DNA of 64,000 nucleotides from Brevundimonas goettingensis (GTDB lineage: Bacteria > Pseudomonadota > Alphaproteobacteria > Caulobacterales > Caulobacteraceae), in the NCBI RefSeq assembly GCF_017487405.1, contig NZ_CP062222.1, positions 3,209,001 through 3,273,000 of the forward strand. Direction: 5' to 3'. Made by a program: the position numbers and the translations under genes. The first letter of the stretch is position 1. The number at the start of each line of letters is the position of its first letter. The notes below the pieces were generated by a model. That model was given only the letters and a program-made list of their open reading frames with translations. It searched no databases and was not told the DNA's origin. Positions 16,963 to 24,577 of this stretch are shown here, one piece after another.

Positions 16963-17847
16963 TCACACCGCCGCGTCGAACAGGGCGTCGCGGACGATGT
17001 CGGATTTCAGCATCGGGAAGAAGTGCGTGCTGTCGGGCACGGTCTCGACCGTGAGCTGATGGCGGGGATCGGACGGCATGTGGCAGGTTGATTGAGTCTC
17101 GGCCTTGAGGATGCGCACGGGGCGATCGAGACGGCGGACGGCGCGCCAGGGATCATGCGACTGGGCGGCATAGTTCGACGCTTCCCACTCCGGCGAACAG
17201 GCCAGGGTAAAGCCCTGATCGGTCTCGATCAGGCCGTCGGAGATATAGTCGGCCAGCATCATCTCGGGCCAGCCCTTGAAGGCCCCGCGCCCGCGGTAGG
17301 CGGCGACGGCCAGTTCGCGGCTGTCGAACAGCCGACGGCGGCGCAGGGCCCCCTTGGCCAACGGAATGCGGCGCGGCAGGCCGCGCAGGATCGGCAGTTT
17401 GAAGGCCGCCACCCAGGGGCGGGTCCAGATCACCGGATCGAACAGGACGAGGCCCGAGACCTGATCGCGCCGTTCGGCGGCGGCCAGCAGGCTGGAGGTC
17501 CCGCCCATGGAATGGCCGGACATCACCACCGGCGGCCCGTCGACGGCGTCGATCAGGGCGGTCAGGTCATCACGATGGTCGGCCCAGCTGAAGCGGCCGG
17601 CCGTGGGGGTCGGCAGGGTGGTGCGGCCGTGGCCGCGCAGATCGGGCGCCCAGATCCTGAGCGAGGCCGACAGGGGGGCCAGCAGGGTGCGATAGGTGGC
17701 GGCGTTGAAGCCGTTGGCGTGGACGAAGACCAGATCGACCGGCCGTTTCGGATCGCCGAAATCCATCACCGACATCTCGCCCGCGCCCCAGCGGTTGTTC
17801 ACCGGCACGGACAGGCGGCGGGGCGGGGTCAGAAGGGCGGCGTCCAT
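16963..17847 (-). CDS. Alpha/beta hydrolase
   Basis: A 294-residue alpha/beta-hydrolase fold enzyme. The oxyanion-hole segment is FVHANGFNAATY, followed by DLRGHGRTTLP. The nucleophile Ser113 sits in the GHSMGG elbow, and the C-terminal VPDSTHFFPML supplies the catalytic histidine. HANGFN is typical of a group of small esterase or lactonase-type enzymes with unassigned substrates. No signal peptide is evident, so it is cytoplasmic. It is convergent with prfA across a repeat-bearing gap, and lies downstream of zur on the same strand with a 69-bp spacer. Confidence 0.85.
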   Translation of the reverse strand: MDAALLTPPRRLSVPVNNRWGAGEMSVMDFGDPKRPVDLVFVHANGFNAATYRTLLAPLSASLRIWAPDLRGHGRTTLPTPTAGRFSWADHRDDLTALIDAVDGPPVVMSGHSMGGTSSLLAAAERRDQVSGLVLFDPVIWTRPWVAAFKLPILRGLPRRIPLAKGALRRRRLFDSRELAVAAYRGRGAFKGWPEMMLADYISDGLIETDQGFTLACSPEWEASNYAAQSHDPWRAVRRLDRPVRILKAETQSTCHMPSDPRHQLTVETVPDSTHFFPMLKSDIVRDALFDAAV

Positions 17848-17916
17848 GGCCTCAAGGTAGGGAGCCGGGACGACATTGGCCAGTAAGGCCGAACCCTCTC
17901 TTTGGCCTCAGGGACC

Positions 17917-18414
17917 TTATGCCGCGACCCTGCAGGCGGGGCAGCGGCCGTGGCCTTCGATCGTGGTGCGTTCGATGGCGTAGCCGGCGGTGTCGGCGGC
18001 GAGGGAGAAGGTCTGGCCGCTGGGAGCGAGGACTTCCTCGGTGGCGCCGCAGCAGTCGCAGATCAGGAAGGCCGCCGCGTGCGGAAGCGCCTCGGCGTCG
18101 TTTCCGGCGGTGCAGGCGACATAGGCGCTGATGGAGGCGATGCGGTGCGCCATCCCCTTGCGCTCCAGAAACTCGAGCGCGCGATAGACGGTCGGGGGCT
18201 TGGCGGCCTGGCCGTCCTCGCCATAGCGGGCGATCAGATCATAGGCCTTCACCGGTTCCCCGGCGGCCAGAAGCAGCTCCAGCACCCGGCGACGCGGCGC
18301 GGTCATCCGCTCGCCCTCGGCGACACAACGGCCCTCGGCGGCGTCCAGGGCACGCACGACGGCCTCGGCGCCGGGGCGGTCGTGATGGTGTTCGTGGTCG
18401 CAGGAGCTGGCCAT
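17917..18414 (-). CDS. zur: Zinc uptake regulator Zur (Fur family)
   Basis: A 165-residue Fur-family repressor with a His-rich N-terminus (CDHEHHHD), the winged HTH (VKAYDLIARYG then KPPTVYRALEFLERKGMAHR) and two structural zinc motifs, CDCC and CPAC, in the dimerisation domain. The ICDCCGATEEV pattern and the divergent zinc-type TonB receptor identify it as Zur rather than Fur; the iron-type Fur is at 41614-42081. A perfect Zur box lies in the intergenic region, so it probably represses the receptor and possibly itself when zinc is plentiful. Confidence 0.9.
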   Translation of the reverse strand: MASSCDHEHHHDRPGAEAVVRALDAAEGRCVAEGERMTAPRRRVLELLLAAGEPVKAYDLIARYGEDGQAAKPPTVYRALEFLERKGMAHRIASISAYVACTAGNDAEALPHAAAFLICDCCGATEEVLAPSGQTFSLAADTAGYAIERTTIEGHGRCPACRVAA

Positions 18415-18474
18415 GGGACACAGCTAAGGGCTGAAAGGCCGCGCCGCAACCGGAACGGACTTGACGGTATGTGA

Positions 18475-18489
18475 TGTTATCTCATAACA
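18475..18489. promoter_or_regulatory. Zur operator (Zur box)
   Basis: TGTTATCTCATAACA is a perfect TGTTAT-N3-ATAACA palindrome, the core of the alphaproteobacterial Zur box. It lies between the divergent zur (start 18414) and the TonB receptor (start 18521), 31 bp before the receptor ATG, where it would cover the promoter. Loss of zinc from Zur would release it and induce the receptor. Both the sequence match and the position are direct observations; binding is inferred. Confidence 0.85.
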
Positions 18490-18520
18490 CTTCGCCGTCT
18501 CCCCGACGCCGAGGTCCCTT

Positions 18521-20572
18521 ATGCGTAAAAACTCCGCCCGTTCCACCCGCGCCCTGCTGCTCGCCTTCACCGGCTGGGCCGCCCTGGCCGGGGCCGCCTC
18601 CGCCCAGACGGCAAAGCCTGCCGATCAGGCCGACACGGTCGACGACGTGGTCGTCACCGCCTCGCCGTATGGCGTCAGTCAGCGCGCCTCGACCATCGCC
18701 ACCGAGGTTCTGGACGAACAGGCCCTGGCCACCGCCCCGGCCCAGTCGCTGGGCGACATGCTGGCCGGCCAGCCGGGCCTGCGCTCGACCGGCTTCGCCC
18801 CCGGCGCCAGCCGTCCGGTGATCCGCGGCCTGTCCGGCCCGCGCGTCCAGGTCCTGACCAACGGCATCGGCATGATCGACGCCTCCTCGGTCTCGCCCGA
18901 CCACGCCGTCGCCACCGACCCGGCCGAAGCCAATCGCATCGAGGTGGTGCGCGGCCCGTCGACCCTGATGTACGGCGGCTCGGCCATCGGCGGGGTGGTC
19001 AACATCCTCGACAGCCGTATCCCGACCGAGGTTCCGGAAGGCGGCCTGTCGGGCGTGATCTCGACCCAGGCCTCGACCGTCGATGACGGCAAGTCGATCT
19101 TCACCCGCCTGACGGCCGGGACCGGCCATTTCGCCTTCAACATCGACGGGGTGCGCCGCACCACCGACGACTATGAAATCCCCTCGCCCGCCCGTTCAGC
19201 CCGTCTGGCGGCCGAGGACGGCGAGCCGCGCGGCCCGGGCGGAACCCAGCCCAACTCCTATACCGACCTGAAGGCCTGGGGCCTCGGCGGCGCCTATATC
19301 GCCGACAAGGGCTATTTCGGCGTCTCCTACAAGGACACCGACAGCGAATACGGCACCGTCGCCGAGCCGACCGTCTTCATCCAGCTGCACCAGACGCGCG
19401 AGGACGTGCGCGGGGAGTACAATTTCGACGCCGGCCCGTTCAAGACGGTCCGCGCCAACTACGGCCACGCCGAATACACCCACACCGAGTTCGAAGGCCC
19501 CGACGAGCCGGGCACCATCTTCAACTCCGACGGTCAGGAAGGCCGGCTGGATCTGGTCCAGCGCGCCCGTCCGCTGGGCGGCGGAACCTGGAACGGTGCG
19601 ATCGGCGTCCAGGGTCTGTCGCGCACCTTCGAGGCCATCGGCGAGGAAGCCTTCGTCCCGACCACGGACATCGACGAGGCGGGGATCTACACCGTCCAGC
19701 GCCTGGACCTCGGCCAGTTCGGCTTCGAGGGGGGCTTGCGTTACGACCGCCATACGGTCTCGGCCGTTCCGCTGGGCGACACGGTCGAGCTGGAGCGCGA
19801 GTTCGACAATGTCTCGGCCTCGATCGCCGGCTTCCTGCGTCCGGCCCCCGGCCTGTTCCTGGGTCTGAGCCTGGCCCACAACGAGCGGGCGCCGTCCGAG
19901 GTCGAACTGTTCGCCGACGGCCTGCACATCGCCACCGCCGCCTATGAGACCGGCGACCTGACCCTCGACACCGAGAAGGTCAATACGCTGGAAGGTACGG
20001 TCCACTATGACGCCGGCCGCGCCTCGGGCGACCTGCACGTCTATGGCTCGAAATACGACGGCTTCATCGATGAGCGGCCGACGGGCGCGACCTTCACCTC
20101 CGACGAGGGCGAAGAATTCCCGGTCTATCAATTCGTCCAGACCGACGCGACCTTCTACGGCTTCGAGGCCGAGGGCTCGTACGACCTGTGGGCCTCGGGC
20201 ACGCGCAAACTGGCGCTGGAAGGCTCGGCCGACTACGTCCACGCCGAGACGGATCTGGGCCCGGCAGCCCGCATCCCGCCGTGGTCGGTGACCGGCCGTC
20301 TGGCCTGGACCTCGACCCCGTTCGACGCCTCGGTCGAGGTGCGCCACGTCGCCGAACAGGACCGGGTCGCCGATCTGGAGCTGCCGACGGATGAGTACAT
20401 CCTGCTCAACCTGGCCGCCGCCTGGCGTCCGCTGACCGACCGCAACGTCACCGTCTTCGCCGAGGCGAAGAACCTGACGGACGAGGAAGCCCGCGAGCAC
20501 GTCTCCTTCCTGAAGGACATCGCCCCGATGCCGGGCCGCAATTTCCGCATCGGCGTGGCTTACAGGTTTTAG
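18521..20572 (+). CDS. TonB-dependent receptor, zinc-type (ZnuD-like)
   Basis: A 683-residue outer-membrane receptor with signal peptide (about 1-29, ending AGAASAQT) and a TonB-box-like DDVVVTASP at 41-49. The plug domain includes SLGDMLAGQPGLRSTGF, RPVIRGLSGPRVQVLTNGIG and RIEVVRGPSTLMYGGSAIGG. A 22-strand barrel ends in the terminal aromatic GVAYRF. The plug motif IRGLSGPRVQVL and the QPGLRSTGFAPGASRPV segment are typical of ZnuD and the Caulobacter zinc-regulated receptors. With a Zur box directly upstream, uptake of zinc or a zinc complex is a strong inference. Confidence 0.88.
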   Translation: MRKNSARSTRALLLAFTGWAALAGAASAQTAKPADQADTVDDVVVTASPYGVSQRASTIATEVLDEQALATAPAQSLGDMLAGQPGLRSTGFAPGASRPVIRGLSGPRVQVLTNGIGMIDASSVSPDHAVATDPAEANRIEVVRGPSTLMYGGSAIGGVVNILDSRIPTEVPEGGLSGVISTQASTVDDGKSIFTRLTAGTGHFAFNIDGVRRTTDDYEIPSPARSARLAAEDGEPRGPGGTQPNSYTDLKAWGLGGAYIADKGYFGVSYKDTDSEYGTVAEPTVFIQLHQTREDVRGEYNFDAGPFKTVRANYGHAEYTHTEFEGPDEPGTIFNSDGQEGRLDLVQRARPLGGGTWNGAIGVQGLSRTFEAIGEEAFVPTTDIDEAGIYTVQRLDLGQFGFEGGLRYDRHTVSAVPLGDTVELEREFDNVSASIAGFLRPAPGLFLGLSLAHNERAPSEVELFADGLHIATAAYETGDLTLDTEKVNTLEGTVHYDAGRASGDLHVYGSKYDGFIDERPTGATFTSDEGEEFPVYQFVQTDATFYGFEAEGSYDLWASGTRKLALEGSADYVHAETDLGPAARIPPWSVTGRLAWTSTPFDASVEVRHVAEQDRVADLELPTDEYILLNLAAAWRPLTDRNVTVFAEAKNLTDEEAREHVSFLKDIAPMPGRNFRIGVAYRF

Positions 20573-20580
20573 GCGCTAAC

Positions 20581-20626
20581 ACTCGCCGCGCGGCGGCTCG
20601 CTGCTTGAGCGCGATTTTATCGCGCG
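20581..20626. repeat. TGCTTGAGCGC palindromic repeat, copy A
   Basis: This repeat sits just after the TonB receptor stop. It contains GCTCGCTGCTTGAGCGC (20596-20612) preceded by the GCCGCGCGGC palindrome. The same 17-mer recurs exactly at 34669 and 39191 and with one or two changes at 51976 and (inverted) 52029. Immediately after, GGCTCCCGAAG and CTTCGGGAGCC (about 20638-20689) form a long hairpin. The 213-bp gap before sapC holds no other feature I can support. Confidence 0.6.
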
Positions 20627-20785
20627 ACGAGACGGAGGGGCTCCCGAAGCTGATCTGGCCCCCCTCCGGATCGTGGCGCTTCGGGAGCCTCTCCACCTTC
20701 CCCATCTGCAATACTCACGTTTGCCGCCGACGCCGGGTTCCGCTAGAAGGCGCGACTTTCCGTTATTTCAGAGACCCTGCCGGCC

Positions 20786-21577
20786 ATGACCGACACCCTG
20801 CAAACCGAAGGCCAGCTGGCCGGGACCGTCCTGTTCTACAACAAGCCCGAGCCGCTCTCGGCCGAAATGCACGGCACCCTGGGCGCCAACCCGGTCGACA
20901 AGCCCTATGCCTTCGTGGCCCAGACCCACGTCGTGCCGCTGACCGTGACCGAGTTCGCTCCGGCGGCCCTGTCCTATCCGGTCGTCTTCCTGGGCGACAC
21001 CAAACAGCCGGTCGCCGTCATGGGCCTGCGCCAGGGCGAAAACCTGTATGTCGACGCCGCCGGCGACTTCAAGGCCGAGGCCTATATCCCGGCCTACGCC
21101 CGCCGCTATCCGTTCGTCTTCGCCAATGACGAAGTCCAGAACCGCATGATCCTGTGCATCGACCGCGACGCCTCCTTCATCGCCGAAGGCGGGCAGGTGC
21201 CCCTGTTCGAGAACGGCCAGCCGAGCCAGTACGTCACCCAGGCGATGGAGTTCTGCAACAATTTCGAACAGGAGCGTCAGCGCACCGACAGCTTCATCGC
21301 CCTGCTCAACGAGCTGGACCTGTTCCACACCCGCGAGGCCGTCTTCACGCCGCGCGACGAGAACGGCAATCCGGGCGAGCCCCAGAAGCTGGCCGACTAT
21401 TTCGCCGTCTCGGAAGACAAGCTGAAGGCCCTGCCGGCCGAGAAGCTGGCCGAGCTGCGCGACAACGGCGCCCTGGGCCAGATCTACGCCCATCTGGTGT
21501 CGCTGCTGGGCTGGGACCGCCTGATCGCCCTGGCCTTCCAGCGCGCCGCCCAGATGCCGGTCGCCGCCAACGCTTAA
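20786..21577 (+). CDS. SapC family protein
   Basis: 263 residues matching the SapC family (PF07277): FYNKPEPLSAEMHGTLG near the N-terminus, then FVFANDEVQNRMILCIDRDA and a C-terminal FAVSEDKLKALPAEKLAELR followed by QIYAHLVSLLGWDRLIAL. The family is named after a Campylobacter S-layer locus and its function is poorly known. I see no signal peptide. It stands alone between two repeat-bearing gaps and ends in a hairpin terminator overlapping its stop codon. Confidence 0.85.
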   Translation: MTDTLQTEGQLAGTVLFYNKPEPLSAEMHGTLGANPVDKPYAFVAQTHVVPLTVTEFAPAALSYPVVFLGDTKQPVAVMGLRQGENLYVDAAGDFKAEAYIPAYARRYPFVFANDEVQNRMILCIDRDASFIAEGGQVPLFENGQPSQYVTQAMEFCNNFEQERQRTDSFIALLNELDLFHTREAVFTPRDENGNPGEPQKLADYFAVSEDKLKALPAEKLAELRDNGALGQIYAHLVSLLGWDRLIALAFQRAAQMPVAANA

Positions 21578-21605
21578 GTCGCGCAGCGACTTAAGCTTCT
21601 TTCTT
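21572..21605 (+). terminator. Hairpin terminator overlapping the sapC stop
   Basis: A perfect 11-bp stem, GCTTAAGTCGC / GCGACTTAAGC with loop GCA (21572-21596), includes the sapC TAA and is followed by TTCTTTCTT. A second hairpin (21606-21640, GGGGGCT / AGCCCCC) belongs to the palindromic repeat family found again at 42120-42150. Confidence 0.65.
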
Positions 21606-21653
21606 GGGGGCTATCGCGCGGTCGCGCTACTTCAGCCCCCCGATTGACTGATT

Positions 21654-21684
21654 GGCCCCGTCGGTTCGCCGGCGGGGCTTTTTC
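21654..21684 (+). terminator. Rho-independent terminator
   Basis: GCCCCGTCGG-TTCG-CCGGCGGGGC with a UUCG tetraloop is followed by TTTTT (21679-21683). It backs up the sapC terminator and stops transcription running towards the convergent MaoC-like gene. Confidence 0.85.
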
Positions 21685-21691
21685 GTGGGCG

Positions 21692-22099
21692 TCAGCGGCG
21701 CACAAAAAGCGCCCGGGTCAGGCAGCCGAAGACCAGCCGGCCGCCCTCGTCGAGAAGGTCGTGCTGGGCGATGACGATGCCCTTTTCGTCGCCGACAGGG
21801 TCCTTGCCCATGACCGTCATCCGGCCGCGCAGCAGCTCCCCCGGCGGCGGATTGCGCATGAAGCGAAGGCCGTCGACGGCCAGAACCTTGGTCTGGGCCC
21901 AGCCCGAGGCCTTTTCCGCCGCCAGTCGAGACCACAGGGCATAGACCATGGCGTCGGGCGCGCCATAGGCGGTGTCCCAGCCCGGCGCGAACCGTTCGAC
22001 GAAAGCCTCCACGCCCGCCTCGTCGACGGCGATGGCCCCGAGCTGGAGCACCTGGCCGTTTTCGAGATCCTCGAAATGGAGGTGAAGGCTTTCGCTCAT
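21692..22099 (-). CDS. MaoC-like hot-dog domain protein
   Basis: A 135-residue protein starting MSESLHLHFEDLENGQVLQL, typical of MaoC dehydratase-like hot-dog proteins. The conserved middle FAPGWDTAYGAPDAMVYALW and the C-terminal strand VFGCLTRALFVRR fit the fold. The hydratase Asp-His pair of true R-hydratases is not obvious, so catalytic activity is uncertain. It begins 11 bp after the oxidoreductase stop on the same strand and is probably co-transcribed, suggesting shared fatty-acid or enoyl chemistry. The upstream in-frame extension to 22225 is a shadow of that gene. Confidence 0.75.
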   Translation of the reverse strand: MSESLHLHFEDLENGQVLQLGAIAVDEAGVEAFVERFAPGWDTAYGAPDAMVYALWSRLAAEKASGWAQTKVLAVDGLRFMRNPPPGELLRGRMTVMGKDPVGDEKGIVIAQHDLLDEGGRLVFGCLTRALFVRR

Positions 22100-22110
22100 G
22101 GTGAATATCC

Positions 22111-23127
22111 CTAGGCCGGCTCTTCCGAAACGCGCACCAGAAGCTTGCCGTCGTGGTCTCCGGTGAACAAGCGGTTCAGGGAGGTCAAGGCGCCTTCGAG
22201 GCCGTTGTCGACGTGGACCTTCCATTTCACCTTGCCCTCGGCCAGCCAGGGGCCGAGCTCGGCGACCATTTCCCTGGCGCGGGGCGAATAGTCCATGACC
22301 AGGAAGCCCTGCATCGTCATCCGGTGGGTGATCAGGCGGCTGAGGTCCGGCGACGGCGGGCGTTTGGTGGCGTTATAGGCCGAGACCATGCCGCAGACGG
22401 CCATGCGGGCGTGCAGGTTCAGCCGGTTCCACACCGCCACCATGATGTCGCCGCCGACGTTCTCGAAATTCAGATCGACGCCGTTCGGGGCCAGACGGTC
22501 GAGCGCCTCACCGACATCCTCGTTCTTGTAGTCGATGGCGGCGTCGAAGCCGAGCTCCTCGACCAGCCAGCGGCATTTGTCGGGCCCGCCGGCGATGCCG
22601 ATGACATGGGCGCCGCGCTGTTTGGCGACCTGGCCGGCGATGGAGCCGACCGCGCCGGCTGCGGCGGAGATGACCATGACCTGACCCGGCTCGGGCTTCA
22701 GCACATCAGTAACGCCGAAGTATGCGGTCATCCCGGTCATGCCCATGACAGACATATTGGCGGTCAGCGGCAGGCCGGGCGCCCGGTGCACCCGCGAGGC
22801 GCCGCTGTCGGGCACGACGCCGTAGTCGGCCCAGCCGCCCATGGCCGTGGTGACCAGATCGCCGACCTTGTATTTCTGCGACTTCGATTCCTCGACGACG
22901 CCCAGCGTCAGGCCGCGCATGACCTCGCCCAGACCCACGGGCGGCAGATAGCCGACGGCGTCGTTCATCCAGGTGCGGTTGGTCGGGTCCAGCGAGAGGT
23001 AGACGGTGCGGACGAGGATATCGCCGTCCTTGAGCTCGGGCGTCGCGCTCTCGACCAGTTCGAGGTCGCCGTCCTTGATCAGACCCTGCGGTCGCTGGCG
23101 CAGGACCCACTGACGATTCATCGGCAT
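22111..23127 (-). CDS. NADP-dependent oxidoreductase (CurA/LTB4DH-type MDR)
   Basis: A 338-residue zinc-free medium-chain dehydrogenase. It starts NRQWVLRQRPQG, has YLSLDPTNRTWM and the Rossmann motif VISAAAGAVGSIAGQVAKQRGAHVIGIAGG, then DLNFENVGGDIM. These are the marks of the leukotriene B4 12-hydroxydehydrogenase / prostaglandin reductase / CurA group, which reduce activated alkenes with NADPH. The cellular substrate is unknown. It is followed by the MaoC-like gene in an apparent two-gene operon. Confidence 0.9.
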   Translation of the reverse strand: MPMNRQWVLRQRPQGLIKDGDLELVESATPELKDGDILVRTVYLSLDPTNRTWMNDAVGYLPPVGLGEVMRGLTLGVVEESKSQKYKVGDLVTTAMGGWADYGVVPDSGASRVHRAPGLPLTANMSVMGMTGMTAYFGVTDVLKPEPGQVMVISAAAGAVGSIAGQVAKQRGAHVIGIAGGPDKCRWLVEELGFDAAIDYKNEDVGEALDRLAPNGVDLNFENVGGDIMVAVWNRLNLHARMAVCGMVSAYNATKRPPSPDLSRLITHRMTMQGFLVMDYSPRAREMVAELGPWLAEGKVKWKVHVDNGLEGALTSLNRLFTGDHDGKLLVRVSEEPA

Positions 23128-23210
23128 CGAACGCTCTCCCGGGATGGTTTCTTTTCAGAACCCATCTTGGCGCGTCGCCTCCGCCTGTCGAGAGGCCTCG
23201 GCGTCGCCCG

Positions 23211-23241
23211 CAAAGAAAAAGGGCGGACCGTGAGGTCCGCC
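23211..23241 (-). terminator. Second terminator of a tandem pair (minus strand)
   Basis: Read on the minus strand, GGCGGACC-TCAC-GGTCCGCC is followed by CTTTTTC. It repeats the design of the terminator 40 bp upstream (hairpin 23261-23283), and both are preceded on the plus strand by CGCAAAGAAAA, so the unit has been duplicated. It backs up termination of the small RNA before the oxidoreductase gene. Confidence 0.75.
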
Positions 23242-23255
23242 GCCATTCCGCAAAG

Positions 23256-23372
23256 AAAATCGGGCGGATCAGAGATCCGCCCGAGGGAAGTGGCATCATC
23301 GAGAATGAGGCGTGGAGGCGACAGACCGGCTAGGCCGGTCTCAAGTCGGGGGGGCGTCGCCGCCTCCACAGC
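23256..23372 (-). ncRNA. Candidate general-stress small RNA (GsrN-like)
   Basis: A transcription unit without an ORF: a perfect sigma-EcfG promoter at 23378-23402, a predicted start near 23372, and a Rho-independent terminator (hairpin 23261-23283, CGGGCGGAT / ATCCGCCCG, then ATTTTC) about 117 nt downstream. The 5' half folds by GTGGAGGCG pairing with CGCCTCCAC. That stem encloses an unpaired run of seven C and an inner AGACCGGC-CTA-GCCGGTCT hairpin. Promoter class, size, and a 5' domain with an exposed C-rich stretch match what I recall of Caulobacter GsrN, a sigma-T-controlled small RNA. It lies just downstream of the phyR terminator. Sequence homology to GsrN is not verified. Confidence 0.7.
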
Positions 23373-23377
23373 TTGAT

Positions 23378-23402
23378 AACGGCGACTCTTGAAAGCCGTT
23401 CC
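23378..23402 (-). promoter_or_regulatory. Sigma-EcfG promoter of the small RNA
   Basis: On the minus strand GGAAC (23402-23398), a 16-base spacer, then CGTT (23381-23378) match the sigma-EcfG consensus exactly. No protein-coding start follows within reach, which is why the transcript is called as a small RNA. Confidence 0.85.
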
Positions 23403-23475
23403 ATCGGATGCGCGATTTTTTCGCCACATCAGGGAAACGACTGATTGTCCCGTCGCGAATCGCGGGAGGCGCCCA

Positions 23476-23516
23476 AGGAAAAAGGCCGTCGGGCAGTGCC
23501 TGTCCGACGGCCTTTT
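23476..23516 (-). terminator. phyR terminator
   Basis: GGCCGTCGG / CCGACGGCC stem (23484-23512) with T-runs on both sides (TTTTTCC on the minus strand, CCTTTTC on the plus strand), beginning about 20 bp after the phyR stop. It separates phyR from the small RNA promoter and could act in both directions. Confidence 0.85.
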
Positions 23517-23536
23517 CACGATCGGTCTGATGACGC

Positions 23537-24331
23537 CTAGGCGGCTTCCTTGCGGCGCGAGGGGTGGAAGAACAGGGCCTGGCTGATCGCCGCCTTCACC
23601 GTTTCCGGCTGGAAGGGCTTGGTGATCAGGAAGGTCGGTTCCGGGCGTTCGCCGGTCAGCAGGCGCTCGGGGAAGGCGGTGATGAAGATCACCGGCACGT
23701 CGAAGCGCTTGAGGATGTCCTTGACCGCGTCGATACCCGACGAGCCGTCGGCCAGCTGGATGTCGGCCAGGACCAGACCCGGACGGTGGCGGGCGACGGC
23801 GTCGACGGCCTCGTCATGGGTGGTCGCGGTGGCGGTGACATTGTGGCCCAGCTCGCGAACTAGGCTTTCGATGTCCGCCGAGATGATGGCCTCGTCCTCG
23901 ATGATCAGGACGTCGGTGGCCAGTTCGGCGTCGATCTCGGCCTGGGCCTCGCCGATCAACCGTTCGACGTCATTGACGTCGGCCGACAGGATCTGGGCGG
24001 CTTCGGACGGGGTGAAGCCTTCGAGGGCGGTCAGAAGGAAGGCCTGACGCGAGCGCGGGGCGATGCGCATCAGACGGCGCGAGGCGTCGTCGCGCCCCTC
24101 GATGCCGCTCTGATCTTCCAGCTGGGCGCCGGTCGAGGACCAGATGGCGTGGAACACCTGATAGAGTGCGACCCGCGGGGTCATTTCGGTCGACAACTGG
24201 CGTTCGCCGGCGGCCAGGGCCTCGAGGGCGACGCGAACATAGTTGTCGCCGGTCGCCTGGTCGCCAGTCAGGGCGCGCGCGTAGCGACGGACGTAGGGCA
24301 GATGAGGCGCAAGTCTGGCCAGAAGGCTCAT
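23537..24331 (-). CDS. phyR: General stress anti-anti-sigma response regulator PhyR
   Basis: 264 residues. The N-terminal sigma-factor-like domain (about 1-125, MSLLARLAPHLPYVRRYARALTG and FTPSEAAQILSADVNDVERLI) mimics EcfG to bind NepR. The receiver follows with Glu145/Asp146 (LIIEDEAIIS), phosphoacceptor Asp190 (LVLADIQLADGSSGI), Thr218 (FITAFPERL) and Lys238 (LITKPF); the FITAFPE segment is the FATGUY-type signature. When phosphorylated it sequesters NepR and frees EcfG. An upstream in-frame ATG at 24364 exists; 24331 gives the usual N-terminus. It is divergent from nepR-ecfG and driven by its own sigma-EcfG promoter. Confidence 0.97.
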   Translation of the reverse strand: MSLLARLAPHLPYVRRYARALTGDQATGDNYVRVALEALAAGERQLSTEMTPRVALYQVFHAIWSSTGAQLEDQSGIEGRDDASRRLMRIAPRSRQAFLLTALEGFTPSEAAQILSADVNDVERLIGEAQAEIDAELATDVLIIEDEAIISADIESLVRELGHNVTATATTHDEAVDAVARHRPGLVLADIQLADGSSGIDAVKDILKRFDVPVIFITAFPERLLTGERPEPTFLITKPFQPETVKAAISQALFFHPSRRKEAA

Positions 24332-24406
24332 TTCAGAAAATTCCCCGACATAACAAGGTGACACGCCAAAGACCCCAAGGCGGACCCGGGCGCGTGACCA
24401 GCTCCA

Positions 24407-24431
24407 AACGTATCATCACCGCCACGGTTCC
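24407..24431 (-). promoter_or_regulatory. Sigma-EcfG promoter of phyR
   Basis: Minus-strand GGAAC (24431-24427), 16-base spacer, CGTT (24410-24407). It lies 76 bp upstream of the phyR ATG and gives positive feedback on the stress regulator. Confidence 0.88.
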
Positions 24432-24474
24432 ATGGGCTGACGACAACCTTGGCCATATTTTTGCATCTATAACC

Positions 24475-24499
24475 GGAACCGTGTCCGTTGGCCGACGTT
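24475..24499 (+). promoter_or_regulatory. Sigma-EcfG promoter of nepR-ecfG
   Basis: Plus-strand GGAAC (24475-24479), 16-base spacer, CGTT (24496-24499), 78 bp before the nepR ATG. It is divergent from the phyR promoter with 43 bp between the two -35 elements. Confidence 0.9.
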
Positions 24500-24577
24500 G
24501 TCCGGTTCCATAATGACGTCGATCGCCAAGATCGGCGCGTCCTTGAATGCGTGCAACGGGTGGCGGCCTAATTGTCC

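Noticed and set aside
20786..21577. SapC as evidence for an S-layer or peptide-resistance locus
   Set aside because: The name is historical; no S-layer protein, type I secretion or Sap ABC genes are nearby.
23290..23475. A small protein gene instead of a small RNA in the phyR-oxidoreductase gap
   Set aside because: No minus-strand frame after the promoter has a start with a ribosome site and good codon use before the terminator.
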